Below, one piece after another: positions 6,445 through 6,652 of a stretch of DNA of 6,652 nt. The notes under the pieces were generated by a model that saw only the letters and a list, made by a program, of their open reading frames with translations, was not told where the DNA came from and made no database searches. How positions within the stretch are numbered: position 1 is the stretch's first letter; each line of letters begins with the position of its first letter. The position numbers and the translations under genes are program-made. The stretch spans positions 1,874 to 8,525 of the forward strand of contig JAOZPY010000095.1 of NCBI GenBank assembly GCA_029932495.1. The letters are read 5' to 3'. This DNA comes from Desulfobacterales bacterium (GTDB taxonomy: Bacteria > Desulfobacterota > Desulfobacteria > Desulfobacterales > JAFDCJ01).

Positions 6445-6652
6445 ATGACGGAAACAATTCAGTTCGGCAAGCTGAGCATTGATGACGAAGGCCCGGTCAA
6501 TCCGGCACCCGGGGTATGGAAAATTACAGGCTTCGGCAACACGGGAGTCGTTCAAACCGACGACGGACTGGTGGTCATTGATATGCCGGTGCGCTCGTTT
6601 CTGAAAAACACGATGACCGAGCTGCGCCGGATCTCCAAAGATCCGATCCACA
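6445..6652 (+). CDS. Third MBL-fold hydrolase (3' partial)
   Basis: The N-terminal 69 residues of a further metallo-beta-lactamase-fold protein, cut by the window end. It begins MTETIQFGKLSID, then PAPGVWKITGFGNTGVV, a strand pair matching GTWFIKGFANTIV in the first hydrolase (3283-4617). TDDGLVVIDMP corresponds to GNGLVIIDPA there and to ADGIIIIDPI in the second hydrolase (4654-6363). The visible part ends with LRRISKDPIH, exactly where MBL proteins lead into the strand before the HxHxDH metal motif, so that motif should lie just beyond the window. No signal peptide is visible. It differs enough from the two upstream hydrolases not to be a recent duplicate. Whether it has the dimerisation and SCP2-like regions cannot be seen. 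Its position suggests it is co-transcribed with them. Confidence 0.82.
   Translation, partial: MTETIQFGKLSIDDEGPVNPAPGVWKITGFGNTGVVQTDDGLVVIDMPVRSFLKNTMTELRRISKDPIH

Noticed and set aside
6361..6447. Read-through fusion of second and third hydrolases, as the frame after TAA 6361 stays open to ATG 6445
   Set aside because: A stop-free run of 27 codons is not unusual by chance. The third gene has its own AAGGGG site, and the linker shows no domain character.
1..6652. CRISPR array, insertion sequence, tRNA or rRNA gene, riboswitch
   Set aside because: I found no regularly spaced direct repeats, transposase-like frame, cloverleaf or recognisable conserved RNA. The non-coding gaps are all under 100 bases.

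Overview
The window carries one continuous plus-strand gene cluster with no convincing gene on the minus strand. GC content, judged by eye, is a little over 50%. The protein set is a fused TAXI-type TRAP transporter, a universal stress (Usp) protein beside it, and several alkyl-sulfatase-type metallo-beta-lactamase (MBL) fold hydrolases. This would suit an anaerobic or marine Gram-negative bacterium, and I lean towards Desulfobacterota/Deltaproteobacteria. That placement is inference from gene content; no rRNA, tRNA or taxonomic marker is present.

Layout. Bases 1-1809 hold a fused TRAP transporter permease, almost certainly cut at its 5' end by the window edge. A 93-base gap with a weak hairpin/T-run follows, then a secreted TAXI-family solute-binding protein (1903-2976). 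Only 3 bases later comes a very short Usp-domain protein (2980-3219) that keeps the two ends of the fold but lacks its middle. After 63 bases comes an MBL-fold hydrolase with an alkyl-sulfatase-type dimerisation region (3283-4617). After 36 bases comes a fuller alkyl-sulfatase homologue with an SCP2-like C-terminal domain (4654-6363). After 81 bases comes the start of a third MBL-fold protein (6445 onward), which runs off the window just before its expected metal-binding motif.

Working model. The binding protein captures a small organic solute in the periplasm and the permease imports it. The MBL hydrolases lack signal peptides, so they would hydrolyse it, or a derivative, in the cytoplasm. 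Alkyl-sulfatase homology suggests a sulfate ester or similar ester-like substrate, but nothing in the sequence fixes the substrate. Both complete hydrolases keep the spacing of the metal ligands yet depart from the classical SDS-hydrolase active-site motifs, so a substrate other than a simple alkyl sulfate is plausible. The Usp protein may regulate the transporter, as TeaD does for the TeaABC TRAP system of Halomonas, but its ATP-binding loop is mostly gone. The most interesting signal is the co-location of one importer, a miniature Usp protein and three non-identical hydrolases of one superfamily.
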